DNA of 64,000 bases from Ophthalmolycus amberensis (lineage: Eukaryota > Chordata > Actinopteri > Perciformes > Zoarcidae). Below, one piece after another: positions 38,628 to 49,860 of the stretch (position 1 is its first letter; the number at the start of each line of letters is the position of its first letter). The position numbers and the translations under genes are program-made. The notes under the pieces were generated by a model. That model did not search any database. It was not told where the DNA came from and saw only the letters and a program-made list of their open reading frames with translations. The stretch spans positions 1,091,001 through 1,155,000 of the forward strand of contig JAFEUB010001068.1 in assembly GCA_024529925.1 (NCBI GenBank), in the 5' to 3' direction.

Positions 38628-38628
<1 letters not shown>
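35554..38628. other. Non-coding region; possible regulatory blocks and a repeat fragment
   Basis: No exon is supported. 35870-36320 and 37600-38340 are repeat-free, mixed-GC blocks that could be conserved elements. 37060-37340 (GCTAACGTTAGCCAGC, TGTGTGAAGTCAATCGGATG) matches the style of a common fish repeat found in introns and spacers. A short GT run lies at about 35819-35832. Confidence 0.3.
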
Positions 38629-38659
<31 letters not shown>

Positions 38660-40272
38660 GCCATTTAACCACAGATTTAATGTGTAGACTTCAGGACACA
38701 ATCTTCGTGTGTGTGTGTGTGTGTGTGTGTGCTAGTGTGTCTCTGACAGCCCTGTGTACTAACAGCCCCTGTAGCAGAGCAGATACCAGCCAAAGATTAG
38801 GATGTAATTACACGCCACTTTCTGCTCCATCTCTCTGCCCAGGAGAGGAAGAGAAAGAAATGGGATGGGGGGGAGAGAGAGAGAGAGGGGGGTAAGGTGG
38901 CGATAAGGCTGGGCTGTGTGAATCAGACTGTGGTGTGTGTGTGTGTGTGTGTGTGTGTGAGAACATCCTAATGGTACACCCCTCTCTGCCTAAATCTTGC
39001 ATGAACCGCCAAAGAACCCCGCCCCCGACAAAAAAAAAAAACACCTTTCACACACCTTACCTCGCTCCGCACGCGTCAAATGTTTGCAACACAAGATCCC
39101 CCCCCCCCCCCCCACCCCCCCCCCCCCCCCCGCCTGCGCTTTCATTGGCCGTCTGTCGCCGTGGTAACGCAATGCACACCACCGTCCCATGCGCTCGGCA
39201 CACTTGTGCCCTAAGCGTCTGACATTAGGATAATCCCCTCTCTCATTTAAATGTAAAGTCAGCAAAAGAAAAAAGTGGCTCTGGTTATGTGTGTGTGTGT
39301 GTGGGGGGGGGGGGGGGGTAAGGAGGGAGGAGAGGGTGTAAGGAAATGCTATCTGGCTCCCTCAACATGCGTCCCCGTTTGCACTAATTTAGCAGAAAAA
39401 AAACACACACAACTTTAATGTCGTCAAATTTAGCTCCTGCTTTTTCCTCGTGTCGCTCTCGTTTTTTTTCACCCCCTCTTTTTCTTCCTGCGGTGACATT
39501 TTTAGGTCACCGCTCACTCTCTTTCATCGTCTTTACCCCGGCGTGTTGTACGCACATCTGCGGCGTGAAGCCGGTGGGAGTGGGATGCAGGAGGAATCCA
39601 TCCGGGGAACATCAGGGAAACGATGATCTCCCGCCATTCCCGTACATGTTCCCGCTGGATCCCTTTTGAAGATGGGAATGCCGGTGTTAGAGGAGGCAGC
39701 TGTCACAAACACACACAGACACCTATAGCGCAGTGCAGCGCCTATACATGCACATGCATACGTCCATATCCTAATCATGCCTCTTTTATAGCTGGTTCTG
39801 GAACTGTCAAAGTTTTTTTGTTTTTGATATAGGAAAGTGGGAAAGATTCCCCAATCAGGAGCAACGTGGATGTGAGCGAGTTTTAATCCCACTTCTGACA
39901 GAGAGATGGAGGAAGAGAGAGAGGGGGAGAAAGAGAGGGGGAGAGGAAAGGGGGAGTTGCACATTTCTGCAGGATCAAAAGCTTTCAGGGGATTTTGGAG
40001 CCTAGAGCTGGTGTGTGTGTGTGTGTGTGTGTGTGAGTGTGTGTGTGTGTGTGAGAAGGGGGGCGGTCCAGGGGGCTTTGACACAGATGTGAATATAGAA
40101 AAACAAAAACAGCCCCCCCCCCCCCCCCCCCCCCCCAACCGGTGAACACATCACATTCAATACACATGATCATAGACAGATAGAAACACACATTTTCTGG
40201 TGAGAAGTACCCCCCCCCCCCCCCCTTCTTACACCACCCTCCCCACATACTGTACACACACACACACACACA
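38629..40272. repeat. Cluster of microsatellites and C/G tracts
   Basis: Ten simple arrays occur in 1.6 kb: CA at 38629-38654, GT at about 38706-38731, GA/G at 38872-38892, GT at about 38933-38958, a 34-bp C tract with one A at 39098-39131, GT passing into a 16-bp G tract at 39288-39318, GT at about 40011-40051, C tracts at 40113-40136 (24 bp) and 40210-40225 (16 bp), and CA at about 40254-40272. The sequence between them is unique-looking and non-coding. Confidence 0.85.
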
Positions 40273-40686
40273 CGTTTCCCGCTTACATACATCCTCCAAC
40301 ACACACACATGTAAACATTATGTTCTGAAAAAAATCTCACCGAAAACAAACACATTGGGACGCAAACACACCAACACTTTAAACAAATGATCTTCAATGA
40401 GGAGCCCCCGGCTTTTATCCACCAAATCAGAAAACCTTTTCCCACAAAAAGTTTAATTAATTTCTACAGAAATCTATGTTGTTCTTTGGTGCCACAGTAT
40501 GCTACCAAGGGCTGAGGCAGACGTTAGCACCCGATATCCACCAAGGGTTCAGTTCATAACTAAAACCATGGGACGGTACAAGTTAGCAGGAAGCTAATAG
40601 CTCTGTGTTAGCAAGCTACTGTGGTTAGCTGAGGCACCAGCAAACATAATACTGCATAGCTTTCACTGTAACACAAGCTGCATACT
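40273..40686. other. Non-coding spacer
   Basis: AT-rich unique DNA between the microsatellite cluster and the hAT-type element. No gene or repeat is recognised. Confidence 0.4.
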
Positions 40687-41415
40687 GTCTAAATCAGGGG
40701 TCTCAAACTCATTTTCACTCCGGGCCACATCAGCACCATGGTCGCCCACAAAGGGCCGGTTGTAAATGTAACTACTCCTAGCATATTGTTAAATAATTCT
40801 CTGCATTTGATTATTGTTTATTCAAGTGTAAAAATATTGTACATGCAGTTATATAAATGTAAAAATATATTGAAGCACATTTCTGTTATAACTTAAATCC
40901 TTTTAATTTAGGGTTCAGAAACCCACATTACTCTCTCAAAGATCAAACTATTAAAGAACATAACAAAGACAAATATCAAACAAATTATTACAATAACTTT
41001 GTTCAAAGCTTAAAATCCTTTCAAGGGTGCGTTTGCACAATCCCACATGAAGTATTTCATGTGTTTTAAAGCCACGTTTAAAGTAGTCTTCAATGTACTC
41101 ACAATACATTTCCATTTCAAATATACAGTAACCAGCCAAAGAGCTGCTTCTATGACTGTGTGTTGAAGTATCTCATAATTTTGACTTTCAATCTCATAAT
41201 TTTGACTTTCAATCTCATAATTTTGACTTTCTATCTCATAATTTCGACTATGGGGATATTTTTATTATCAAGTCTAACTTAAAAAAAAAAATTAATATAT
41301 ATATATTTTTTAGCTTTTTTTTTTTTTTTTGCTGGCGGATTCGCGGGCCACATAAAATGACGTGGCGTGCCGGATTCGGCCCGCGGGCCGGGAGTTTGAG
41401 ACCCCTGGTCTAAAT
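40687..41415. mobile_element. hAT-type non-autonomous DNA transposon with 8-bp target duplication
   Basis: The element is 40695-41407 (713 bp). It begins CAGGGGTCTCAAACTC and ends with the exact complement GAGTTTGAGACCCCTG, a perfect 16-bp terminal inverted repeat. The 8-bp sequence GTCTAAAT flanks it on both sides (40687-40694 and 41408-41415), the target-site length of hAT transposases. Inner subterminal sequence is also related (CCGGGCCAC on the left, GCGGGCCAC on the right). No transposase is encoded, so it moved in trans. The perfect duplication suggests a fairly recent insertion. Confidence 0.95.
41169..41250. repeat. 21-bp tandem repeat inside the hAT-type element
   Basis: About four units of ATCTCATAATTTTGACTTTC(A) run head to tail. 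The last is slightly diverged (AATTTCGACT). Expansion of subterminal motifs is common in non-autonomous hAT elements. Confidence 0.9.
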
Positions 41416-44400
41416 GCTTTTGTGTAATTGCAATCTGTCCTCTATAAATATGTCAGTTTAAGGTCAGTTAGCTAATCCTTAGCTGGAAAATTAGTTAAGC
41501 TAATTGACTGTGTTGTTGTAAAGTTAATATCATTTAAGTAAATTAGGTGGGTCACCAAGCATTAGGCTATTTGGAGGAAGGAAATGTAGAAACAGCTCAG
41601 TTAAGTTAGTTTTAAGTGGCGTAGCTAATGTTTAATGTTAGCCAACATACTGCTGAACCAACCCTCACTTTACCAGTAATGAACACATTTCTGCTTGAAC
41701 AATAACTTCAACAATCAATTATCAAAATAGTTTTGCTTAACGACTATAATATCTATTTGCGTTTCACGAATTATTTTTGTCCATGAAAGGTATGTTTAAC
41801 CGTTGAGGTGTGCCATGTGTGTACGAAGGCAGTAACGGAATAGGGCTCAATGTAGAACCACTGGTTTTCAGAGCGATATTTACACACACATGTTCAGACA
41901 TCAATCACTTACACAAACAAACACACAGCTCCGCCTCGCCGTCTTACCAATTTGACAGCATGTTAAAATCCTGAGTGGATTACCAAAAGAGTTACTAAAT
42001 CATACCGAAATCATGGCTGGAATTAATTCCATGTGACATCAGCTCGTCTGAGGCTCCTAAGCCATATTTAGTTGACGATCAAATAGCTTAACCTGGCCAG
42101 TTAATCCCATCCTAATATTCCACTAATCTGTCCCCGATCCAAACTATAACAGAATCAGCATCGGCCGTTTGTTGTTTGTGTTTAAGGTTTTTTTTGGCAC
42201 GCAAATAAAGTTGTAGTCAGGACACCTGTTTGTGTTTCTGACCGTGTGTGTTTGTGTGTGTTTTCCTGTAAACATCCTCCATGTTCAGGCACCGTGACTC
42301 AAATTGTGCCAGATGCAGCATTGTATCACTCGCACACAAAAACACACTCTTACCACTGCGACCTGATTGAAGCCACATACCTCAACAGAGGATTAGTGAC
42401 ACATCATCATAAAGTCCCCGGAGGTTTGAAGTTGGCAAGGTTGTGTTTCCTGGTAAGGTTCTTATGCTTTACAAAAAGCAGGCGACGTCTGAATATTATT
42501 CATTGCGATTTTGAAGAGCACTTCACTTGATGAGTGTGTAAAACCTCCCCGCTGTAGTTGTTTGTTTGGAGCTGATCTAATGCCGTAATCAGATCAACAT
42601 TTTCCACTAATAATAAAAAAAGGGGGGTGACGGAGGGGTTCTGTGATGAGGATGACGGTAGATGATGAGGGTTTAGCTTTGGGGGGGGGGGGGGGGGACA
42701 CAAGTGAAGACAGAGGGAAGGATTTTGAGGAGAGGGTGATGGAGTGGTGGGTGGAGACGATGAAAGGGGGCAGCAGAGCTTTAGAATTGGGGGAAATGAT
42801 TGGTGGGTGGGGGTATAAGCTACTGTTGGACCAATGAATCTGTCTCCTATACTGTTGGTCTTTTATTAAAACTCATTTATCAGCATGCCAGTGATGTGAT
42901 GGATATGTCGCAGTTTGATTGATCTCCTGTTTATTGGGGAATTGATGCCACAGTCGGTTCTCTCTGTCTGTGGGAAGCACTCCGGCTGAATTTGAATGAC
43001 ACACTCGTACTTTTAAAGTCTGGATGTCTTAGTGCTGAGTCCAACCTTACAATGCTTACAGAAAAAGGGGAAAAGTAGGTGTCCCAAATATAAAATACAT
43101 AAGAAAATATATAATCTACAAAAGCTAAATACAACTATTTTTGTACATATCCTAAAAATAGTTTTGTTTACCTTTTTTGTTACTAAACTTAATTTGCATA
43201 AATGCAGGCCAAAGAAAAACAAATGTAAAAGGTTTGAACTGGAAGTGTATTTGAACTTTGCTGCTCTTCCTTTGGCAGCATCAGGGGCTTCATGCTGACA
43301 CATGTTCATGAATAAATTCTCTCTTATAACTTTACCCGCTGAGCTACAGCCGGCCCTTTTTCTTCAACCTCTTGATTCTGCCTAAAGATTGATGGTCAAG
43401 CTTCAAACCTTTTACTTTTACAACCTAAGAGACTGCCAGTCCAGGCCTCTCTGCATTCTCCCTAACTCATAATGCCACATTTGGGCACAAATTAAACATA
43501 TCCCATGTTTCACTTTTCTGCTTTGAAAGGATCCCCAGCTTTTTCCTTTCCCCTCTTGACGACAGTCTACAATGACTATGTGGACTTTCTATTTTTTTCA
43601 GGTTTACAGAGGTCAAATCGGCAGCTCTTGGGTATCGTAACTGAATTTAAGGCATTGAGAGCTTCAGTGTGGGTTTCAGTCTTCAAAAAACCCAATCTGG
43701 TGGAACCCTGGCAGATGGTACCGTAGTGGGGGAAGGGTATTTTGGGTAGAATGGTAAATGACCAAGCGCTAAAGGAGGGGTGACGGGGTGTGACCGATGG
43801 GGCTGCTACCAGTTCCAACGAGGTTAGCATCTCAAGAGACCGGCTCCCTCAAAGCCCAGATGCAGTCTCCAGCATGATTAACAACCTGCCAAGTGACTTC
43901 CTGTAAAAAAAAAATTGCTAAAAGTTGTTAACATGGTGTCGCCACTTTTGGACTCACTCATTTCAAATGACATATTACTGTAGGGAGGTCACAGCATGCT
44001 TTTCATCAGCCACGAGATGATTTATTGAACAGTGGAAAAAAGATACATCCCTAATGTGCAAAGTTGTTCTGTTTTTAATCACGGTAATAAGAGTTTTAGC
44101 TGTCAAGCAATTAGTATTTGCTGCCTCTAGGCTCCCTCCTATAATTAAAAAAGTTGCCTGTCAAGGGAGAATAAAACTTGGCATTTGGTATTGAAGTTTA
44201 CCGTTTGGTATCTAAACACCTGCAACAGTGCGCGTTTGGAGCAAAGGTAGGCGGGGGGTTATTTTGGGGGATCGAGAGCTCAAAGAGAGAAGCTGTTACT
44301 AGGCAGTGATGTTTCGTGCCAGGACACGTACAGAGGCAAACACTTCCAAGACAAACAGGTTGTGTAAAGAATCTGACAAAATGACTGTTGTCACATGCAT

Positions 44401-46228
44401 TCGTACTCTAATCTATTATCCCGTGGCAAACGATTAAATAAACCTTTCTTCTCGTGACATTTTGTCGTCTGAGAAAAACCAATCAGACATTTTGAAATGA
44501 AACCAAGTATTGAACACGTCTTGACAGTTTCTTCTGTCACTTTCCTGTATGATTAAATGGTCACCCCTGCAGATCGATATCCCACGATGCCGGCCGTTAA
44601 GGTTTTACTTTAGGGCGCAGTTTGCTTGCAGCATCAGGGGATGGGGGGGGGGGGGGGGGAGCCATGACCGAATGGTCACGGGGGGGTACAGGGCTTGGTA
44701 GAAGGAGGGGTGGAGGTACCCCATCTGCACCATCTGCGACAGATCCCATGACCCCATTCACCATCCACCGCCCAATGAGGAAGCCCCTGATCCAGAGTCA
44801 GTGGGCCGTGTCCCACTTCATAACATGTCATGATGATAAGTCGCCAGGAAATGATCGGGATGCTCATTTCGAGTTAATGAAATGGTGTGATTTTGTTGAC
44901 TCTCAAGAGGATAGCTTCACAAAAGTATTGTAATCAAAGTGAAATTTTTGTAATTAAAGTTTAACCGTCCTAATATATCACTATAATTATATTGGCGGTC
45001 CCTTTCTCATTACGAAAGCTTTACTTTGTTACTTTTTCTATCTAGCCTCAATACCACTGTCTTTCAAATCCCTTTGCATCTCCTATATGGGTTCGCTCAG
45101 GCTAATACGAATCGCATGCTCAACATGTTTTGGACTGAGATGTGTAGGATTGAGTCATATAAGACCGGGGATTTTCTCAATCCCTGTTTTTGTACAGACC
45201 CGTATATCGCTGTAATGTCGGCTAACACTTAGGGAACATGGTGGATAATTCGGCCACGCAGATAGATATAGATTGAGCCGAGCCCCTGGGGTTAGAGGAT
45301 GTAGGGAAACAACAAGGTCCTCATCAGCGGTAATGTGATGACCGGGCCAGGATTACAATAAAAGGTCTGATTGCATCATACGGTGAAAAACCAATTGACT
45401 CTAAATCGGCCCCCCTGTATACAGTTTGTGTGTATCCGCACATGTTGTGTTCCTTAGTGATTCAGCGGCACATGTGAAAGATATCAATCAATGGCACCTT
45501 TTATTGACCCCCCCCTCCCCCCTTCTCTCCTGCTAAGTCAATATCGCTCTGCGTATATGACTCAGGGAAATAGTGTGGGAGGGATTTATGTGTGTGGTTT
45601 GAGTGGAGGGCAGCATGTGTTGCTCAAGAAGTGTGTGTTTGCGTGTTTTGAGGGCGGCGAGGTAATCCCGGCGAGCAGCTGTGCTTCAGCCTATAGAGCA
45701 TCTGGTCAGGTTGGCAGTGTGCTCATATAACATGCTGTTGACCTCAAATTACTGACGGTCGATAATGATGATTAGGTCCGTTATAACGATGGTTGTTGGA
45801 TATACGGAGGGCTTTTATGTGTCTGGTGGCCGTTGTATCATTGCATCATTGCTACAACGACCCCCATAACGAGGTCCTGTCACAGCAACCTCACTGCATT
45901 TTCATCTGCTTTTTTTGTATTGGCTTTTTGTTCATTTTGAATAAACAGAACAAACAACCACAGATATAGCGTCCCTCGCATTCCCAAATAACACGACATA
46001 GACTCAATTCAAGTTAGTTCCATGACAAAACCATTAAATGGAAAATATCTGTTGTAAACTCGTGTCTGTAGAGTTTGTTACTGAAAGAAAAAACAATCTG
46101 AAAGCTGTTATTTACTAATTGAAAAGCTAGCGGGTGAGTTGAATCTTTGTGATCATAGAAACTAGAGCGGTTCATCTGTAGACGTCCTAGCTTTGAATGC
46201 TATTTACCTTGTTTATGTATAACAGGCA
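41416..46228. other. Non-coding region with two G tracts and possible regulatory block
   Basis: No exon is supported. G tracts lie at 42681-42697 (17 bp) and 44643-44659 (17 bp). 45230-45780 is a repeat-free, mixed-GC block that may be conserved. 43690-43860 and 44660-44830 show G-rich, repeat-like character but no recognised family. Confidence 0.35.
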
Positions 46229-46372
46229 GAAACCTGCAGGTTCGACAAGTGGCCAGCAGGGGGCGACTCCTCTGGTTGCAGAAAGAAGTCAGATTGAATA
46301 AAAGTCTGTGAGAGAATTACTGTACTTCTCTCTTGCTTTATCACCACAGTAAACATTGTAAACATGAGTTTT
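46229..46372 (+). repeat. Dispersed repeat family A, copy 3 (truncated)
   Basis: Only the first third of the family is present, ending near AACATTGTAAACATGAGTTT. It carries the best CTCF-core match of the three, CCAGCAGGGGGCG (46253-46265), in the same orientation. A CAGAAAGAAGTCAGATTG insertion distinguishes it from the other copies. Confidence 0.7.
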
Positions 46373-47116
46373 AAGCACATCGCATTCACAGTTGAAGCTC
46401 ATTACCTTGAATCCCTCAGGAGCATTCAGCTTGTCTCGTCGATAGCTAACGTTAGCTCGCGCTAATATCTAATTAAATCAATTATCACAAAATATTACAG
46501 CACTTGATTCGTGTTTAGATCAAATAATTGAATGTCAGCTAACAAGTCAGATATCTGTATCTGTAATTGTCAGACCTGCACATCATTTTACTATTCATTG
46601 ACAAATGCAAAGCTATCATCAATCAATATCACCACACAGTATTATTTTGTTGGTATCCCAGCGATGTAGCTCATGTTGCTCAGCGTGAGCGACAGTACAT
46701 TAGTCTGGTTTTAATTGCAGATTAATATTAAAGTTATTTTAGATTGACTTCCAATTAATATAATAAATGACATAATTAGTGAAACAAAGAACTACATTTA
46801 CTGACTCTATTTTTCATTCATGATTTTGTAATTTCCCAAACGTTCTGATTTCTTTGGAATTCACATAACTTGTACGTCCAATTCGTCCAATATCAATTGT
46901 CATTGATATTCATAACCCTTTGTAGCACTTGGTGGATGTGCAGTTTTCATATTACTGTTCCTTCTTTCGATGGAGCAGTAGACGCACTAGAAAAGTACTA
47001 ATGGGCTCGTTTGGTCACACTCTGAATTTCTTATGTCTTTGTGTGTGTTTGAACTTCGATAACGTATGCATTCAAAACAGCATAGGGAGTAAGTCTACCA
47101 TTAACTCTCATTGGGA
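46373..47116. other. AT-rich non-coding spacer
   Basis: Low-GC unique DNA with many ATTA/TAAT motifs expected from composition alone. No gene is seen. Confidence 0.4.
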
Positions 47117-47130
47117 ACCTAGTGTCTTTG

Positions 47131-47135
<5 letters not shown>

Positions 47136-47168
<33 letters not shown>

Positions 47169-47291
47169 CTGCTCACAAACATGTGAGCGTTGGATGTACC
47201 CTAAAGTAGTATATGTTCCCTACTCGGTAATTGGATTACTGAATTCCTCAAACGCAACGGCTGAGACCCCCCCCCCCCCCCCCCCCCCCCC
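47136..47291. repeat. GT microsatellite and 25-bp poly-C tract
   Basis: About 15 GT units at 47136-47166 are followed at 47267-47291 by 25 consecutive C bases, the longest perfect C run in the window. Confidence 0.9.
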
Positions 47292-48120
47292 GAGTACAAT
47301 TTTATGCCTCCTCAGCAACCCCGCTACTCCCCGCTTCATCCTTTGCTCTCATTTTAACTTTCCCCAAGACATTCACAATAGAGACCCTGTCGATTTGCAA
47401 GAAACATCCAGAAGCGCTGACAAGTATTTGGAGCAGCGCAGAGGAGTCTAATTCTAGTTCTCTGACCCATTTCCTCAGAAATGCCTGAGAATCTCCTCCC
47501 ATCCTCTCCTGCCTCCGCCATCGACTTCATGCTCAGTCTGATTGCATCAGAATGGACTGAACTACAGTCTGTAGAGAGCAAGGCAGTGGCAAGACCAGGA
47601 CTGCTGGGATGTCACTGTGCATTCTCTATTAATGTTAACAAATAAATCACTGTGTTCCGATGTTAAACCTCCTGCTTCAAATGCAACCGATTACGTGACA
47701 TCGTTACTGTTACGGCTGTCGCGTATCTTCACACGCACTCCAAGAAAGTGAACGTGTGAGAAGGGAGAAGAAGCTGTGGCTGTTTGAGAGGAGATGTCAC
47801 CCGAATCTTCACTAATACAATCTGTAAGGCAGCCCTGAGTAAAGACATTCTGAGTCAATAACACCCATACCATTTTGTCGATTAATCAATTAGTTTATTT
47901 AATCGACAGATCTGTAAAAACTAAGTTTCTCCTCAAAGAATCGTGCAAAAGCACCACTTTAAATCTTGTGTTCACCAGAGATGAGCTCATTAGTTCCTTG
48001 AAATAAGTCATTCAGCACAAAGAATGACAAGAGATCCTAGTCGACTGAGACCAAAGCAACCGATTAGTCAACTAATCGACTAAGACAGGGCAACCCTAAA
48101 AATGTGGCTGACTAAAAACA
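47292..48120. other. Non-coding spacer
   Basis: No exon is supported. 47880-48090 contains repeated ATTAATCAATTAG and ACTAATCGACTAAG motifs that look like decayed simple or dispersed repeat sequence. Confidence 0.35.
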
Positions 48121-48310
48121 TACAGCGGTACTGGGTCTGGTCTTGGTCTTGACTTGGTCTCGACCCGTCAAAGCCTTAGTCTTGATACACTCTGGTCTTG
48201 GTCTTGACTCAGTCTCGGCCTGCCTTGGTCTTGGTCTTGACTTGGTCTCGACCTGTCAACGTGTTGGTCTTGTCTCGTTACACTCCTTGTCTTCTTGGCT
48301 CGGTCTCTGT
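48121..48310. repeat. TCTTGGTCTTGACTTGGTCTC minisatellite-like array
   Basis: Diverged units of roughly 10-12 bp (GGTCTTGGTCTTGACT, TGGTCTCGACC) are organised in a higher-order period of about 55-60 bp, repeated about three times. Such arrays are dispersed in fish genomes. No coding meaning is apparent. Confidence 0.75.
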
Positions 48311-48672
48311 TTAGGTTGTCTTAACTACAACACTGGAGCTTGGAAATGTGCGTGTTTCATTTGACCGTGTCGTGTGGCGCATTTCATACAACCTCTTCAC
48401 ATTCCTACTTCCATCTAATTTATCTCAAAGAAAAGAGGGCGACAGACGTACTATATGCACAAATATGTGTGTGTGTGTGTCTGTGTGTGCTTCGCACTCA
48501 GTCGGGGTAAAGTAATACCCGTGGATAAATCCAGCTGAAATAGGAGGGGAATGATTTAATAAGGCGGGAGTAATAGAGGGAGGGAGAGAGGGAAGGATAG
48601 GATGGATGAATGTTTTGATCAGAGCAATAAAGAAAGATCCTTCTCCTTGCCCCCTTTTCTTTGCCCTAGGCT

Positions 48673-48716
48673 CTATTTATTTATTTATTTATTTATATAT
48701 AGATATCTATATATAG

Positions 48717-48751
<35 letters not shown>
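48673..48751. repeat. Compound (TTTA)n-(AT)n-(GT)n microsatellite
   Basis: Tetranucleotide ATTT units pass into an AT palindromic stretch (ATATAGATATCTATATATAG), then into about 12 GT units. The ATAGATATCTAT core is self-complementary and could extrude as a cruciform. Confidence 0.9.
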
Positions 48752-48960
48752 CGTCGTGCCCGGGCACCTCTGCTCTAACAATGCACTGGGATGAGAATGA
48801 AGGGAGACAGCCGGGGGAATAGTGTAGAAAACAGAGAGACAGCTCCGGTGGACTCCATTCAATCAGCGTAGCGCCGGACCCAGCTCATCTGCTCCCTAAC
48901 AATGGAGGGGTCACTATGAATTAGAGGCACGGGGAGATTTGGGAGATGGAAGTCGGCGAG

Positions 48961-49008
<48 letters not shown>

Positions 49009-49445
49009 GCTTAGGCAATTCAGACACACACACTCTCTCACTTATTTTATCCGTCCTTCCATCTAGCTCCCTTATTTCCCTCTTTCTCTTCCCATCTCCA
49101 TCGGCCTGTCCTGGCTCTAAACAGGTCCACCAACAGGCTAAGCATTGTGCAACGCCCCGGAGACCGAGTGTGACATTTAGCGCGCTCGGTTTCCATTTCC
49201 CCCGTCATTATCGGCTGTCCATTCTACTGGGGTTCTACGACAATAGCTGCTGTCTCACTCCAAACGGGCGTGCTGCTGTTGATGCTTATTGAGAAAACGC
49301 GGGGGCTTTTCTTGTTGTTGCATGGCCCCCCGTTTTCCCGGTGAGACGTATCGACTGGGCATCTACTTCAGAGCAGAGCAGTAATGATTGAGGGACGGTG
49401 GGAGGTGTGTGGACTCTTGATTAGATGACATGCTCGGCTTATCTT
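48752..49445. other. Non-coding region with a CA array
   Basis: A CA array of about 23 units lies at 48961-49006. The surrounding block 48780-49400 is mixed-GC and otherwise repeat-free, a possible conserved element. No exon is supported. Confidence 0.35.
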
Positions 49446-49860
49446 TAAGGGGACATATCATGCTTATTTTCAGGTTCATGCTCATATTTTGGGTTTCTAC
49501 GAGAACATGTTTACATCCTTCAATCCGCAAAAAACACATCCTTTTTCTCATCGTGTCTCTACTGATTATACCTGTATTCAACCTCTGTCGAGATGCTCTG
49601 TTTCAGCGCCTGTCTCTTTAAGACCCCCTCCCGAAAAGCCCAATCTGCTCTGATGGGCTTGCAAGAAATAATGGGGCAGTGGTAATTCTGTTTGGGGAGA
49701 TACTCAGATGGGGGGTGGATTATTCTAATGAGCCTGTATGTGACATCGGAAGGGGAACCAAATCTGAATGGATTTTGACGGGGTTGTCTTATTTGTGGGT
49801 TAGCAGGCACTTCAAATACCCAAATGTATGCGCACAAGCACAGAAAAACACTTTTCTCTG
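49446..49860 (+). repeat. Dispersed repeat family B, copy 2 (MITE-like)
   Basis: This copy keeps the left end (GGGGACATATCATG at 49449-49462) and then TTTCAGGTTCATGC, AGCGCCTGTCTCTTTAAGAC and GGGGAGATACTCAGATGGGG, colinear with copy 1. Its right end is diverged or lost near 49850. Combining both copies gives a TIR-bearing element of about 400 bp. Confidence 0.75.
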
